Notes under the pieces: model-generated
Database searches by the model: none
What the model saw: the letters and a program-made list of their open reading frames with translations, nothing else
What the model was told of the DNA's origin: nothing
Assembly: GCA_963816435.1 (NCBI GenBank)
Contig: CAWFKS010000013.1
Location: 1-64,000 of the forward strand
DNA length: 64,000 nucleotides
Reading direction: 5' to 3'
Source of the DNA: CAWFKS01 sp963816435
GTDB lineage: Bacteria; Pseudomonadota; Alphaproteobacteria; Rhizobiales; Rhizobiaceae
Shown: one piece after another, positions 63,126-64,000 of the stretch
Numbering within the stretch: position 1 is the first letter of the stretch
Layout: the number at the start of each line of letters is the position of its first letter
Position numbers and translations under genes: made by a program

Positions 63126-64000
63126 GCAGTCTTCATAGGCTCCGCGCTTGCCGTATCCAACCGGGTCCCGACGGCTTTTCTCACCGCCGGCGCGACCTTC
63201 GTGCCGTAGAGTTCGATCGCCTTCAGCATCTTGTCGTGCGGGATGATGCCGATCGCCATCTGCAGCAGGAACCGGTCGTTGCCGAAAATCTCGTGACTGG
63301 CGAGGATCTTGTCGGTGACCTCGGAGGGGTCGCCGACGAACAATGCGCCCTCCGGCTTGCGCGCGGCGTCGAAATGGGCGCGGCTCGTCGGCCCCCAGCC
63401 GCGCTCGCGGCCGATCCGGTTCATCACCTCCGCCTGCGGCAGGTAGAAATCGTCGGCCGCCTGCCTGGTCGTCTCGCCGACGAAGCCGTGGACGTTGAGC
63501 GAGGTCTTGAGCTTCGCCGGGTCGTGCCCGGCCTTTTCGGCCGCCTGCCGGTAGAGCTGGAAGAACGGCGCGAAGCGCGCCGGCTCGCCGCCGATGATGG
63601 CGAGCGCCAGCGGCAATCCGAGAGTCGCCGCGCGTACCACCGATTGCGGCGTGCCGCCGACGGCGATCCAGATCGGCAGCTCGCGATCGGGACGCGGATA
63701 GACGCCGCGCCCGGCGATGTGCTGCGTGTGCCGTCCGCCGGGCCAGTCGATGTGCTCGGCCTCGCGCAGCTTCAGCAGCAGTTCGAGCTTTTCCGAAAAC
63801 AGCGTGTCGTAGTCCTCGAGCGCATGGCCGAACAGTGGGAAGGATTCGATGAAGGAGCCGCGCCCGGCCATGATCTCGGCGCGCCCGCCCGACAGGAGGT
63901 CGAGCGTGGCGTATTGCTGGAAGACGCGGATCGGGTCGTCCGAGGACAGCACGGTGACCGCGCTGGTGAGCTTGATGTTTTTCGTGCGAGAGGCGGCCGC
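63122..64000 (-). CDS. LLM-class flavin-dependent oxidoreductase (partial, cut at window edge)
   Basis: The gene enters from the right edge; the start is outside the window. The visible part begins RTKNIKLTSAVTVLSSDDP, with YATLDLLSGGRAEIMAGRGS, GRGVYPRPDRELPIWIAVGG and ALAIIGGEPARFAPFFQLYR, followed by helical C-terminal parts. It is a second, distinct luciferase-like monooxygenase, only distantly similar to its downstream neighbour. The pair may share flavin reduction or substrates; no substrate can be named. Confidence 0.92.
   Translation of the reverse strand, partial: AAASRTKNIKLTSAVTVLSSDDPIRVFQQYATLDLLSGGRAEIMAGRGSFIESFPLFGHALEDYDTLFSEKLELLLKLREAEHIDWPGGRHTQHIAGRGVYPRPDRELPIWIAVGGTPQSVVRAATLGLPLALAIIGGEPARFAPFFQLYRQAAEKAGHDPAKLKTSLNVHGFVGETTRQAADDFYLPQAEVMNRIGRERGWGPTSRAHFDAARKPEGALFVGDPSEVTDKILASHEIFGNDRFLLQMAIGIIPHDKMLKAIELYGTKVAPAVRKAVGTRLDTASAEPMKTA

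Overview
The window reads as a chromosomal segment of a high-GC alphaproteobacterium of the order Rhizobiales, most like Mesorhizobium/Phyllobacteriaceae. The clues are gene order (tRNA-Ala, TIGR02300 protein, aroA, cmk, rpsA), a Rhizobiales-type urease cluster, a CpaA-F/TadBC pilus locus, a Yej-type ABC importer, an anchored cytochrome c and a short SRP RNA. The genus is inferred, not proven.

Layout. 1-5494 is accessory DNA abutting the 3' end of a tRNA-Arg(CCG). It holds broken HTH, XRE and membrane-protein genes, an AT-richer cysteine-cluster gene, a TIR-domain gene convergent with it, and three small island-type genes. 6037-8556 carries a secreted alpha/beta hydrolase and a glutathione S-transferase. 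8741-17905 is the urease cluster ureD-A-(DUF1272)-(hupE/ureJ)-B-C-(SDR, membrane protein, GST)-E-(YrhK)-F-G, with one unrelated gene on the opposite strand between ureB and ureC. 17924-21958 has a P-loop kinase, a class II aldolase, a MetE-like methyltransferase and an orphan TRAP solute-binding protein. 22109-27925 has tRNA-Ala with a duplicated 3' end, the TIGR02300 protein, a CP4-like aroA, an inserted toxin-antitoxin-like pair, cmk and rpsA. 28005-37709 is the Tad/Flp pilus assembly locus. 37846-40506 has an M17 aminopeptidase, a MarR regulator and an NlpC/P60 hydrolase. 40543-49233 is a reverse-strand operon for import of peptide-like substrates: two solute-binding proteins, YejB, YejE, YejF, then a hydroxyacid dehydrogenase. 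49413-60331 holds housekeeping genes (cytochrome c, kdsB, pheA, an L,D-transpeptidase, nudC, a HIT protein, SRP RNA, dnaX, ybaB, recR, a lytic transglycosylase). 60324-64000 ends with an AI-2E/PerM transporter, a double-Kazal lipoprotein and two luciferase-like monooxygenases, the last one cut by the window edge.

Sequence quality matters for every reading here. At least fifteen otherwise normal genes, several of them essential (dnaX, aroA, kdsB), contain a single-base frameshift, most often one surplus base. These look like consensus errors, not decay, and such genes are listed as CDS with the shift described. In 1-2040 the disruptions are much denser, so real decay is also possible there.

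The best leads are the TIR protein with an uncharacterised C-terminal domain in the tRNA-linked island, a toxin-antitoxin-like pair between aroA and cmk, a class II EPSP synthase with Gly in place of the CP4 Ala100, the duplicated tRNA-Ala 3' end, and a 24-bp tandem-repeat tail on the cytochrome c.
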